From: Selenomonas sp.
GTDB taxonomy: Bacteria; Bacillota; Negativicutes; Selenomonadales; Selenomonadaceae
Direction of reading: 5' to 3'
Assembly: GCA_022482925.1 (NCBI GenBank)
Contig: JAKVOG010000003.1
Span: 124,001-188,000, forward strand
DNA length: 64,000 nt
Each line of letters starts with the position of its first letter. Positions within the stretch are counted from its first letter, which is position 1. The position numbers and the translations under genes are program-made. This document shows positions 18,065 through 26,868 of this stretch, piece after piece. Below the pieces are notes generated by a model. That model saw nothing but the letters and a program-made list of their open reading frames with translations, had not been told where the DNA came from and searched no databases.

Positions 18065-18936
18065 GTCTGGTAAAAACGGCTGCCATCCAGCTGGAGTGTG
18101 TGGCGGATCCCGCAGCAAATCTTGCGCATGCGGAAAAACTGGTACGTCAGGCGGCAGCTGATGGCGCAAAGATCATCCTGCTGCCGGAATTATTCGAGCG
18201 TCCGTATTTCTGTCAGGAGCGGCGCTATGATTATTACGCCTATGCCACACCCGTCGCTGAGAACCCGGCGGTAAAGCGGCTGTCTGCCGTTGCGAAGGAA
18301 CTGGAAGTAGTCTTGCCGGTCAGCTTCTATGAGAAGGATGGCACGAGGCTTTTTAATTCCATTGCCATGCTTGATGCGGATGGTTCAGTAATGGGCGTCT
18401 ACCGGAAGACCCATATCCCGGATGACCATTACTATCAGGAAAAATTCTATTTTACGCCGGGCAATACGGGCTTCAAGGTCTGGGAGACCCGCTATGGCAA
18501 AGTCGGCGTCGGCATCTGCTGGGATCAGTGGTTCCCGGAGGCTGCCCGCTCGATGGCCCTGCTGGGGGCTGATATTCTGCTGTATCCGACGGCAATCGGC
18601 AGCGAGCCAATCCTTGAGGTCGACAGCTCCGGTCACTGGATGCGGACGATGCAGGGACACTCGGCAGCGAATATCCTGCCCGTGATGGCGGCTAACCGCT
18701 ATGGGCTGGAGACCGTGACGCCCTGTCCGGAGAATGGAAATCAGTCCTCCAGCCTGACCTTTTATGGGTCCAGCTTCATCACGGATGAGACGGGGGATAT
18801 CCTGACCAGGGCTGGCCGGTCAGGTGACGAGATCCTGACCGCGGAATTTGATTTCGATCAGATTCGTACCGAGCGTCTGTCCTGGGGACTGTTCCGTGAC
18901 CGTCGCCCCGAAACCTATCAGCAATTGACCCGTTGA
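18061..18936 (+). CDS. aguB: N-carbamoylputrescine amidase (AguB)
   Basis: A 291-residue nitrilase-superfamily amidase that converts N-carbamoylputrescine to putrescine, CO2 and ammonia. The catalytic triad is visible: Glu in LLPELFERPYF near residue 43, Lys in YRKTHIPDDHYY near 118, and Cys in GICWDQWFPEAA near 156. GGAGG precedes ATG 18061, which overlaps the aguA stop. It is the last gene of the operon and is followed by a long-loop terminator shared with the converging MFS gene. Confidence 0.96.
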   Translation: MSLVKTAAIQLECVADPAANLAHAEKLVRQAAADGAKIILLPELFERPYFCQERRYDYYAYATPVAENPAVKRLSAVAKELEVVLPVSFYEKDGTRLFNSIAMLDADGSVMGVYRKTHIPDDHYYQEKFYFTPGNTGFKVWETRYGKVGVGICWDQWFPEAARSMALLGADILLYPTAIGSEPILEVDSSGHWMRTMQGHSAANILPVMAANRYGLETVTPCPENGNQSSSLTFYGSSFITDETGDILTRAGRSGDEILTAEFDFDQIRTERLSWGLFRDRRPETYQQLTR

Positions 18937-18940
18937 ACGT

Positions 18941-19010
18941 AAAAAGGCTATTGCCTATCAGATTCTTACTTATTAAGCAGGATCTTTTTAGCGCAATAGC
19001 CTTTTTATTT
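18941..19010. terminator. bidirectional terminator between aguB and MFS gene
   Basis: AAAAAGGCTATTG (18941-18953) and CAATAGCCTTTTT (18994-19006) are a perfect 13-base inverted repeat. The loop is about 40 bases, and A and T runs allow it to work from either side. Confidence 0.75.
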
Positions 19011-19027
19011 TATAAATGGTTGGTTAT

Positions 19028-20221
19028 TTAGCGTGGAACTGGCAGGTGCCGGCAGATGGCGAAGCGGCACCAGACCGCATTGATGAGCAGCAGGGCAGCC
19101 ACGATAAAGAACATATTGCCGATGCCAATCTCGGCGGCAATGTGCCCACCAAGGAATGCGCCGGTGAACATGCCGATGAACTGAGCCGACTGATTGAAGC
19201 CATAGATGCGGCCCAGGCAAACCGGCGGTGTGAGCTGCCGGATCAGGTTGTTGGCCGATGGCATGAGCCCTGCAATGGCAATGCCATGGATGAACCGCAG
19301 CAGCCCGAGCTGCCAGGGAGCTGTGACCAGTCCCTGCGGGATGGAGACAAAGCCGGCCAGCGTCAGGCAGGCGAACAGGATCCGATGGGAGCCGATACGG
19401 TCGGCAAGGTTGCCGAGCCGGGAAGCAAAGATCATGCTGGCAAAGCCCGCGCTCGAGAAGATAGCACCGGAGATGAGTGCCAGATGATCAGAGTCTGGTA
19501 CGAGCTCATGCACATAGACTGTGAGGATCGGCTGCACACAGGTCAGGGAGAAATGCAGGATCACCGTTGTAAGGAACAGGCCGATTATAGCCTGTTTCTG
19601 CGGCAAACGTTGGAATGTTTCCCGCAGGTTCATGGCAGCTGCTGCCGGGACTGGATGGAAATTCTCGTGCAGCTGCGTCAGTGCGAGGAAGCCCAGCAGG
19701 CAGCAGGAGCCGATCAGGAAGAACGTGTGCCGGTAGCCAATGAGCTCGGAGAGCCAGCCACCAGCCAGCGGCCCCATGAGCCCGCCGGACACCTGGGCCG
19801 TAAAGAACATGCCCATCGCCCAGCCGGAGCGTTCCTTCGGCGTTTCCTGGGCAATCAGCGGGATGGCGGCAGCCTGGAATCCGCTGAGCGCGCCCTGCAT
19901 GAGGCGCAGGATCACGAGGTGAGTGACACTCTGTGCGAGCCCCATACCGATCATGATAAAGCCCAGCCAGGCCGAAGCCCTGAGGATCATCGGCTTGCGG
20001 CCAAAACGGTCAGAGAGACGGCCCCAGATTGGGGAGAAGATGGCCAGGCTGATAAAGTTGCAGCCAAATACAATGCCGGCCCAGCGGGCAATATCACCCG
20101 GATCCGTGATGCCGAGCTCGGCAATATAGAGTGGCAGGATTGGCGCCATCTGGCTCATGCCGATTGATACGATAAAGGAGGCGGTGCAGCAAATGTACAG
20201 ATTACGCTTCCATATTTCCAT
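19028..20221 (-). CDS. MFS transporter, DHA1 drug/metabolite efflux type
   Basis: About 397 residues with 12 predicted membrane segments. The MFS motif A, GRLSDRFGRKP, sits between helices 2 and 3, and motif C-like glycine-rich sequence (SGGLMGPLAGG) is in helix 5, typical of proton-driven exporters. It resembles MdtG/Blt-type pumps. It converges on the polyamine operon rather than belonging to it, so polyamine export is only a possibility. ATG 20221 is preferred; an upstream GTG at 20236 is in frame and would add five residues. Confidence 0.85.
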   Translation of the reverse strand: MEIWKRNLYICCTASFIVSIGMSQMAPILPLYIAELGITDPGDIARWAGIVFGCNFISLAIFSPIWGRLSDRFGRKPMILRASAWLGFIMIGMGLAQSVTHLVILRLMQGALSGFQAAAIPLIAQETPKERSGWAMGMFFTAQVSGGLMGPLAGGWLSELIGYRHTFFLIGSCCLLGFLALTQLHENFHPVPAAAAMNLRETFQRLPQKQAIIGLFLTTVILHFSLTCVQPILTVYVHELVPDSDHLALISGAIFSSAGFASMIFASRLGNLADRIGSHRILFACLTLAGFVSIPQGLVTAPWQLGLLRFIHGIAIAGLMPSANNLIRQLTPPVCLGRIYGFNQSAQFIGMFTGAFLGGHIAAEIGIGNMFFIVAALLLINAVWCRFAICRHLPVPR

Positions 20222-20413
20222 GATATAAATCACCACTTTACAGAAAATAAAAACTCATGATTACCATTATACAACAGAATTGCAGGTATGGATAAGGGGA
20301 AATTCAATTTCAGGATGCAGTCAGTGGAGGATTAGAAAGTGACTGTATTACATGTTTATCAGATATGCACATTTTGCTATATATTCTTATGATGGATACA
20401 TGTACTTATAATG

Positions 20414-20442
20414 TTGACAAAATGACGATTATAACATATTAT
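20414..20442 (+). promoter_or_regulatory. strong promoter upstream of symporter gene
   Basis: TTGACA (20414-20419), 17 bases, TATTAT (20437-20442). Expected start of transcription is near 20449, only a few bases before a terminator-like hairpin. Confidence 0.7.
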
Positions 20443-20451
20443 ATAGGATAT

Positions 20452-20500
20452 AAGCAATGTTGCTTCTGATTGAAAGATAATCTTTGCAACATTGCTTTTT
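20452..20500 (+). terminator. attenuator-like hairpin in the leader of the symporter gene
   Basis: AAGCAATGTTGC (20452-20463) pairs perfectly with GCAACATTGCTT (20486-20497), followed by a T run. It lies directly after the promoter and before the gene at 20532, so most transcripts would stop after about 50 nt unless anti-terminated. Confidence 0.65.
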
Positions 20501-20531
20501 CTGTTATAAAAGTAATCTGGGGGATGATAAG

Positions 20532-21956
20532 ATGGATTTTTCAAAACTATTGGCAGACCTCAATAATTTCGTGTGGGGCCCCGTGATGCTGGTAATGCTG
20601 GTCGGAACGGGTATTTTTCTGACCATCCGGTTGAAGTTCCTGCCGTGGCGGAACCTTGGGTACGCCTTGCGAATGGTCGTTCATAAGCGTGATAATCATG
20701 AGGGCGATATCAGTCCCTTTCAGTCACTGATGACTGCGCTTTCGGCTACGATCGGAACCGGCAATATCGTCGGTGTATCGACGGCAATGGTGCTTGGCGG
20801 TCCGGGCGCATTGGTCTGGATGTGGATCAGCGCTGCGTTTGGACTTTCTACGAAATACGGAGAATCCGTACTGGCAGTGAAGTACCGCGAGACGAACAGT
20901 GTCGGAGAGATGGCTGGCGGTCCGATGTACGCGATGAAGAATGGTATTTCCAATAAATATATCGGTCGGACGCTGGCGGTCTTGTTCTCAACGTTCGTTG
21001 TCCTGGCTTCTTTCGGTATCGGCAATATGACGCAGGCCAATTCCATTGCGGCGGCACTGGATGGCAGCTATGCGATACCGCCCTGGCTGGTCGGTGGCAT
21101 CATTGCGGTATTGTCGCTGGCTATCCTGCTCCGGGGCATTCGCAGCATCGGTAAGGTATCGAGTATTGTGGTTCCGGTCATGGCGGCATTTTATTTCGTT
21201 ACCGCATCAATCGTCATCATCGCGAATTTTTCGGCGGTACCGGCTGGCATTGCAGAGATGTTCCGTATGGCGTTCTCGTTTGATTCGGTTGCCGGCGGCG
21301 TAGGTGGTTCTATCGTTGCCTCGATGTTCAACTCGATGCGCTGGGGCGTGGCCCGTGGCGTATTCTCGAATGAGGCCTGGACTTGGTTCGGCACCGATTG
21401 CAGCAGCCTGCAGCCCGCACGGATCATGCTTCCCGTCAGGGCTATGTGAATATGACCGGTACGTTCTTTGATACGATGGTCATCTGCATGCTGACCGGAC
21501 TGGTCATTGCTTCGTCCGGTGTGCTCGGCATGACGGATCCGGATACGGGCAAGCTGGTATCCGGTGCGCAGCTCACGATCATGGCGTTCTCTACGGTATT
21601 TGGTGACTATGGCAAGCTGATCGTCTCAATCGCAATCTCGCTCTTTGCGTTCTCGACCATCCTGGGCTGGGAATACTATGGCGAGAAAGCGCTGGAGTAT
21701 CTGATCAAGAAACGGCCGGTAATCATGGGATACCGGGTAGTCTTCGCATTGATTACTTTTGTTGGTGCGACGACAACCCTTGACGTGGTCTGGAACTTTC
21801 TCGGATACGATGAACGGCCTCATGATTATCCCGAATCTCATCTGTCTGTTGTGGCTCAGCAATGATATTGCGCAGGAGTGCTTCGAGTTCGAGGAGAAAG
21901 TGGTGGCCCACGAAAAGGTTGGCGAGGAAGTCGACTATCAGACATCAGAGAGCTGA
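20532..21956 (+). pseudogene. alanine/glycine:cation symporter (AGCS family), three frameshifts
   Basis: Joined across three one-base insertions this reads as a full AGCS sodium:amino-acid symporter of about 474 residues with roughly ten membrane helices. Characteristic stretches are SATIGTGNIVGVSTA, GGPGALVWMW, MAGGPMYAM and, in the last frame, LICLLWLSNDIAQE. Frames break near 21377 (GCCTGGA for GCTGGA), at 21409 (extra T) and at 21797-21799 (TTT for TT). The three insertions sum to a whole codon, so the true C-terminus is back in frame. GGGGGATG precedes ATG 20532. Either the gene is dead or, more likely, the sequence holds homopolymer errors. Confidence 0.85.
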
Positions 21957-21978
21957 GTGCTCGACGATAACCATAAAA

Positions 21979-22016
21979 AGAAGAGCCGAGGCAGTTTTTA
22001 CTGTTTCGGCTCTTTA
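21979..22016 (+). terminator. intrinsic terminator after symporter gene
   Basis: AAGAGCCGA (21981-21989) pairs with TCGGCTCTT (about 22006-22014), with an upstream A run and TTT at the end. Confidence 0.7.
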
Positions 22017-22063
22017 GCATATAAAGGAAGAAATAGATTCATCATCTCGATAAACTGGAATAC

Positions 22064-22172
22064 TGACCTGTCCAAGAGATGAACCCGGAGGGTGAAAGCG
22101 ATTGGGTAACAGGTCGTACGCGAAAACGTCCCAAGAGGTGAGTCCGAAGGACGAAGGCGATTGGCTGACGTT
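22064..22172. repeat. two imperfect direct repeats of about 45 bases
   Basis: Copy one (about 22065-22107) and copy two (about 22128-22166) share the skeleton CCAAGAGRTGARYCCGRAGG followed by GACGAAGGCGATTGG-like sequence. They lie at the start of a non-coding stretch running from 21957 to 22931. No plausible protein was found in that stretch on either strand. Confidence 0.55.
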
Positions 22173-22238
22173 GACCGCAAGGAATTTGCTTATTTAGGAT
22201 ACAGATTCGACGGAACGCGGAGATCGTGGAAAGAAGAC

Positions 22239-22442
22239 CGCCGCGGGGGCAGAGGGCAGCCAACGTTCCACCTAGATGTTTTGCTAAAGAATTTTTTTGT
22301 CCTTAATGAAGCATTCCAAAAGCAGCTTAACGCACTTCGTTTGGACGGACGCTCTTTTGAAACGATCGATAGAAGACAAAAAAATTCTTCTTCACGCAAA
22401 ACATCAAAGCTCCACTTATGGCTGTCCTCTGCCCCCGCGGCT
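22239..22442. repeat. long inverted repeat (fold-back) in non-coding DNA
   Basis: The left arm (22239-22302) contains CCGCGGGGGCAGAGG, CAGCC, ATGTTTTGC and AGAATTTTTTTGTC in order. The right arm (22375-22442) carries the same blocks in reverse complement. The loop is about 70 bases and itself contains a shorter inverted pair (CCAAAAG and CTTTTGA). RNA from either strand could fold into a hairpin of about 200 nt. It may be a miniature mobile element or a structured RNA. Confidence 0.65.
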
Positions 22443-22590
22443 GGGCTCGATGCGTCAATATCTGCTTTTCTCTAAATCAGCTGCATTGCTGCTTCTCCCT
22501 TTGATGCTGGAATCCAACAAATCTGCTCGAACCGAACCAAGACCTACCGTCAGAAGGAGAATGATTCAGAAGCCGATACTGACAGACGGC

Positions 22591-22780
22591 GGGCGAGGGG
22601 AAACTATTTTTTTCGTCCGGAACGACTTGCCGTAGGCTGGCACGCCGTAGGTACTGTCTAGGTCCGTCGATTCGTTGCGGCGCCGTGGTACCGGCGCGTT
22701 AGCTAAGTAAATACTACAATCTCAGGGCGGGACATTCAGTGGAAGCCAAAAAAATAGTTCCACCGAACCCCGTGCTGAAC
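22591..22780. repeat. second inverted repeat in the same non-coding stretch
   Basis: GGGGAAACTATTTTTTTCG (about 22597-22615) recurs as reverse complement around 22745-22762 (CCAAAAAAATAGTTCC), about 130 bases apart. Between the arms are a direct repeat of CGCCGTAGG-like sequence and a GGCGCC-rich patch. No coding potential was seen. Confidence 0.5.
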
Positions 22781-22931
22781 TCCTACCTACTCGTCACTTG
22801 TGTCTCACTTCCTGAATCTGTCCTTCAAATTCCAGTTTATCGTTGTGAGTAGTATGCTATAATATAGCCGGAGAATGGTCTGGGGCAGGTTTTATGGATG
22901 CTGCTCATTGCTGAATTGGAGGCTATTTAGT

Positions 22932-23336
22932 ATGAAGATACGTTTTACGCATAGTAATATTTCGGTGCTGGATCTGGAGCGGTCACTGGCATTCTATGAC
23001 GCGGCGCTTCACTTGAAGGAAGACCGGCGGCAGGATTTCGGGGACTTTGTCATGGTTTATCTGCAGGATGAAGCGCATCAATTTGAGCTGGAGATCCGCT
23101 GGACCAAGGGGCGGACGGAAGGTTATGAACTGGGTGAGAATCCGACGCATCTGGCTTTTGGGGTCGATGACTATGAATCCCTGCTCCGTGTGCATCAGAA
23201 AATGGGCTGTGTAACGTTTGTCAATGAAGCCCTGGGACTGCACTTCCTGAAGGATCCTGATGGCTATGCGATTGAGATCATGAGAGAGGATTTCTTTGAA
23301 CGCCTGCCGGAACGGCTCGCGAAACAGCAGCACTAA
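22932..23336 (+). CDS. lactoylglutathione lyase / glyoxalase I-like VOC protein
   Basis: A 134-residue single-domain VOC metalloprotein with the glyoxalase I pattern. Metal ligands are predicted at His in FTHSNI (residue 6), Glu in ELEIRW (near 57), His in PTHLAF (near 75) and Glu in YAIEIM (near 117). The family isomerises the hemithioacetal of methylglyoxal and a thiol, detoxifying methylglyoxal. GGAGG is nine bases before ATG 22932; an upstream in-frame ATG lacks a ribosome site. TATAAT at 22858-22863 may be its -10 box. The thiol cofactor in this organism is unknown. Confidence 0.88.
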   Translation: MKIRFTHSNISVLDLERSLAFYDAALHLKEDRRQDFGDFVMVYLQDEAHQFELEIRWTKGRTEGYELGENPTHLAFGVDDYESLLRVHQKMGCVTFVNEALGLHFLKDPDGYAIEIMREDFFERLPERLAKQQH

Positions 23337-23345
23337 GGCGCTGAC

Positions 23346-24182
23346 TCACATTTGGCGGAATACTTCGATCATCTCGTGCGTCAGGCTGATGTCGAGCGTA
23401 TGATGCGGCATCTCTGCGCGGCTGTACCATTCTGCTGTAGCCAGCTCGGAGGCGTCGCGGTGATTTCCGGTGAGCCGTCGAGCTCGGCGAAAAAGCCGAC
23501 CAGCAGGGAGTCGGAGAATGACCAGGGCTGATTTTTGTAGTAGCGCAGGTTCTTGACCTTGAGCCCGACTTCTTCCATGACCTCGCGGTGGACGGTCTCT
23601 TCCAGCGTTTCACCAATCTCGGTAAAGCCTGCAATCAGGGCGAAATTCGGGATTGGTCCTGCCGGCATATTTGGTCATCAGGATGCGGTCCTGATCGGTG
23701 ACGGCTACGATGATGCCCGGTGAGATTTTGGGATACTCGACATTATGGCATACCGGGCAGATCAGGGCCCGTTCATCGGTTTTCTTGTTCATCTTGTGCC
23801 CGCAGCAGCCGCAGTAGGTACGGCTGCGATAGAACCGGTGCAGCTGGGTACCGGTGACACCGGCGAATCCGGTCCAGGATGGGGTGAGTGTCCGCAGTAT
23901 GGTTGGTGCGGAAAAGAGATAGCCGTCGCTTTCGTCCAACTGGATGGCCTGTTCATCTATGAGGTAGAAATCATGCTGGCTGATGGAGAATAGATAGTCG
24001 GCATGTTGATAGATGTCCGGCTGCTTCAGTGCGAATGCCTGAAACGACGGAAAGGGAAAATGATCGATGGTGGGATCCAGCAGGATCCTGCCATCTTTTA
24101 TGTAGAAGAAGTGGTCCTGGCTTTGCGGTGTCCGGATATAGAATTCATTATGATAGACTTGTGGTGCAATGTCTTGCAGCAT
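23346..24182 (-). pseudogene. nudC: NADH pyrophosphatase (NudC-like Nudix hydrolase), two frameshifts
   Basis: Read across two single-base errors this is a NudC-type protein of about 278 residues. The N-terminal domain carries a zinc ribbon (YCGCCGHKM then CPVCHNVEYP). The Nudix box follows (GFTEIGETLEETVHREVMEE). The C-terminus is SLTHEMIEVFRQM. NudC hydrolyses NAD(H) to NMN(H) and AMP and can decap NAD-capped RNA. The frames break at a CCC for CC (plus-strand GGG near 23649-23651) and at a missing C near 23457. The shifts cancel, so the end is in frame. Confidence 0.82.
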
Positions 24183-24310
24183 GGGAAATCAACTCCTTTA
24201 TCGCATCATTATACTACAAGATTGACGGTAAACCATGGCATTTTGGCGGTCGGAAGTATGATATAATAGAAGATAGATTGGAATAGGTATAAAAGCAGGA
24301 GGAAAACTCT

Positions 24311-25260
24311 ATGAGTTATAAAGTGGTTGTCGTCAATGCGGCTAAGATGAATTTTGATGGAAAACTGGATTTTTCGTCACTGTCAGATGATGTTCAGGTA
24401 TTTGCGGACAGCAGTCCGGAAGAACTGCTGCAGCGGATCCAGGGAGCTGACGTCGTGGTCACGAAGGAACTGCCGGTTCCGGCTGAGCTGCTGGCGCAGT
24501 TCCCCGCGAGTGTCAGGCTGCTGGTTGAGGCCGGAACGGGCTATAACAACATCGATCTGCCGGCAGCGAAGGCGAAAGGCATCACGGTCTGCAATATCCC
24601 GGCCTACAGCTCGCAGCGTGTGGCGCATACGGCTATCATGCTGATGCTGAATCTGGCCTCATCCATGCAGGTGCAGCTGGCGATGCTGGCTCGTGGGGAT
24701 CATCAGAATTTCACGCAGCATCTGCTGGTACCGCATATCGAGCTGAATGGCAAGACACTTGGTGTGCTGGGAGCCGGCCATATCGGCCGTCAGGTCATCC
24801 GCATTGCCCAGGCTATGGAGATGAATGTGCTGGTTGCGACGCGCACACCGCGCCCCGATGAGGAGGGAATCCGTTATGTCAGCGTGAGGAGATGCTGCGG
24901 GAAAGTGATTTCGTCTCGCTGCATTGCCCGCTCAATGAAAAGACGCATCATGTCATTGATGCAGCGGCATTGTCGCTCATGAAGCCGACCGCATTCCTGA
25001 TCAATACGTCGCGCGGCGCATTGATCGATGAGATGGCACTCATCAAGGCCCTGCAGGCACATGAGATTGCTGGTGCCGGCCTTGATGTCCAGGAACAGGA
25101 GCCACCTGCTGACAACAATCCGCTCTATACGATGCCCAACGTCATCCTGACGCCGCACATGGGCTGGAAGGGCATGGAAACGCGTCAGCGTCTGGTGTCC
25201 ATCATTGCCGACGATATCCATCAGTTCATGGCCGGTACGCCGGTCAATGTTGTTGGCTGA
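24311..25260 (+). pseudogene. D-2-hydroxyacid dehydrogenase (NAD-binding), one frameshift
   Basis: Two frames join into one protein of about 316 residues of the D-isomer-specific 2-hydroxyacid dehydrogenase family (glycerate, phosphoglycerate or hydroxypyruvate type). Visible are the substrate-side VEAGTGYNNIDLPAAKAKGI, the dinucleotide motif GVLGAGHIGRQVI, the NTSRGALIDE loop with its catalytic Arg, the Glu in DVQEQEP, and the catalytic His in LTPHMGW. A missing G near 24884 (GTGAGG for GTGGAGG) causes the frame change. AGGAGGAAAA precedes ATG 24311. An MFS gene follows 13 bases after the stop. Confidence 0.85.
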
Positions 25261-25273
25261 GAGGTCGGTACTG

Positions 25274-26632
25274 ATGCAAAATCAAATCCTGTGGATCATG
25301 ATGCTGTCGTCATTCCTGACGCCATTTACGAGCAGTGCGCTGACCTTGTCGCTGCCGGATATCGGGCAGGCGTATCAGGCCACTCCGAATGAGCTGGGCT
25401 GGGTCATCGAGATATTCCTGCTGACCTCCATCATATTCCTGCTGCCGATGGGCAAGCTGGCGGACCGGCTCGGGAAGCGACGGATCTTCCTGTGGGGCAT
25501 GAGCCTCTTTACCGTGTCATCGCTGGCTGTGGCTTTGGCTCCGGGGATGGGCGGACTGCTGTTCTTTCGGGCCGTTCAGGGTATCGGCGCAGCCATGATC
25601 TATGCGACCAGCATGTCGATCCTGACATTGGTCTCTCCGCCGGACAAGCGGGGACGGGCTATCGGCTGGAATGTCTCGATGGTCTATGTCGGGCTGGCCT
25701 TTGGGCCGGTCCTCGGAGGCCTGCTGAATTATTATCTGGGCTGGCGCAGCATTTTCTGTTTCATTACGGCTGTTGGTCTGGTCACGGTTCTGGCGATCAT
25801 GCGCTTCCTGCGTCAGGAATGGATCGAGGAAAAGGCATCCGGCCGGGATGGGCTCGGGGCACTTCTTTATGGGCTGGCGATGGTGCTTATGATGTATGGC
25901 CTGTCCGAGTTGCTGAACCAGTCCTATGCCTGGATCTGCCTGGCAGTGGGCTGTGTGATCTTCGCGGGCTTCCTGTTCCATGAGCTGCAGGTCACGCAGG
26001 CCATCCTGCCAATTCGGCTGCTGCTGGAAAATCGGGAGTTTTCGCTGTCGAACCTCACGGCGATGTTGAACTACAGCGCAACCTTTGCCATCAGTTTCCT
26101 GCTGTCCATCTATCTGCAGTCGGTTCTGGGACTGAGTTCGCGGGAAGCAGGACTCATGCTGCTCGTACAGCCGGTCATGATGGCGGCATTGTCGCCGCAG
26201 ACGGGCAAGCTTTCGGATCATCATTCCGCCGCCAAGCTGTCTTCAATGGGCATGGGCATCATTGCCATTGGGCTGCTGGGCTTTACACTGACAGTCTATC
26301 TGCGGTCTCTGTGGCTGCTGATTCCGGTACTGCTGATTGTCGGGACGGGGTTTGCCTTCTTTGCGGCACCCAATAATAACGCTATCATGAGCTCCGTACC
26401 GAAAAAGTATTATGGTCTGGCTTCGTCCATGCTCTCGACGGTGCGTCTGGTCGGTCAGGTCCTGAGCATTGCAATCGTGACCTTGCTGCTGTCCATTGAC
26501 TGGAGCTGGCTGGAGGCGACGGACCGTGTGGTCCGGAATATCGAGCTGTCATTCCTGGTGTTCACGGTGCTTTGTATTATCGGTATCGTTCCTTCTTTAT
26601 CCAGGAAAAAGCATCCATCAGAAAAGAACTGA
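25274..26632 (+). CDS. MFS transporter, DHA2 (14-helix) drug efflux family
   Basis: About 452 residues with 14 predicted membrane helices, as in QacA/EmrB-type proton antiporters. Motif A appears as GKLADRLGKRR and the second half contains LSDHHSAAKLSSMG. Such proteins export lipophilic cations, drugs or metabolites. GAGGTCGG precedes ATG 25274; a longer open frame starts inside the upstream dehydrogenase gene and was rejected. It probably shares a transcript with that dehydrogenase. A perfect hairpin terminator follows. Confidence 0.88.
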   Translation: MQNQILWIMMLSSFLTPFTSSALTLSLPDIGQAYQATPNELGWVIEIFLLTSIIFLLPMGKLADRLGKRRIFLWGMSLFTVSSLAVALAPGMGGLLFFRAVQGIGAAMIYATSMSILTLVSPPDKRGRAIGWNVSMVYVGLAFGPVLGGLLNYYLGWRSIFCFITAVGLVTVLAIMRFLRQEWIEEKASGRDGLGALLYGLAMVLMMYGLSELLNQSYAWICLAVGCVIFAGFLFHELQVTQAILPIRLLLENREFSLSNLTAMLNYSATFAISFLLSIYLQSVLGLSSREAGLMLLVQPVMMAALSPQTGKLSDHHSAAKLSSMGMGIIAIGLLGFTLTVYLRSLWLLIPVLLIVGTGFAFFAAPNNNAIMSSVPKKYYGLASSMLSTVRLVGQVLSIAIVTLLLSIDWSWLEATDRVVRNIELSFLVFTVLCIIGIVPSLSRKKHPSEKN

Positions 26633-26654
26633 TCTCTGGCAGGTCAGACTGACG

Positions 26655-26702
26655 ACGGGCGTTTCCTGCATGATTCAATCATGCAGGAAACGCCCGTTTA
26701 TT
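26655..26702 (+). terminator. strong intrinsic terminator after MFS gene
   Basis: A perfect stem of about 20 pairs with a two- to four-base loop. The arms are 26655-26675 (starting ACGGGCGTTTCC) and 26677-26697, followed by TTATT. Confidence 0.9.
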
Positions 26703-26868
26703 ATAATTTCATGAAACTCTCATAAATATCGGCAGCATTTTCTAATAAAGGTTTGCTAGTATCAGCGGCAGATGTTTTCCTGATGTGCTTCAAATGGTAA
26801 TCGATCCGTATACTGGTCCAATGGAAAACGCAGCATTATGATGGCAGGAGAATGATGAGGTGCAGGCA

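Noticed and set aside
19016-20167. Plus-strand 384-codon frame over the MFS gene
   Set aside because: It is highly charged and low in hydrophobic residues, being the complement of membrane-helix codons; the minus-strand MFS protein is clear.
22064-22172. Possible CRISPR array
   Set aside because: Only two diverged repeats with no regular spacer and no cas genes nearby.
22161-22635. Two overlapping short plus-strand frames in the 22-kb intergenic block
   Set aside because: They run through inverted repeats, have no ribosome site and no coding character; the repeat structure explains the sequence.
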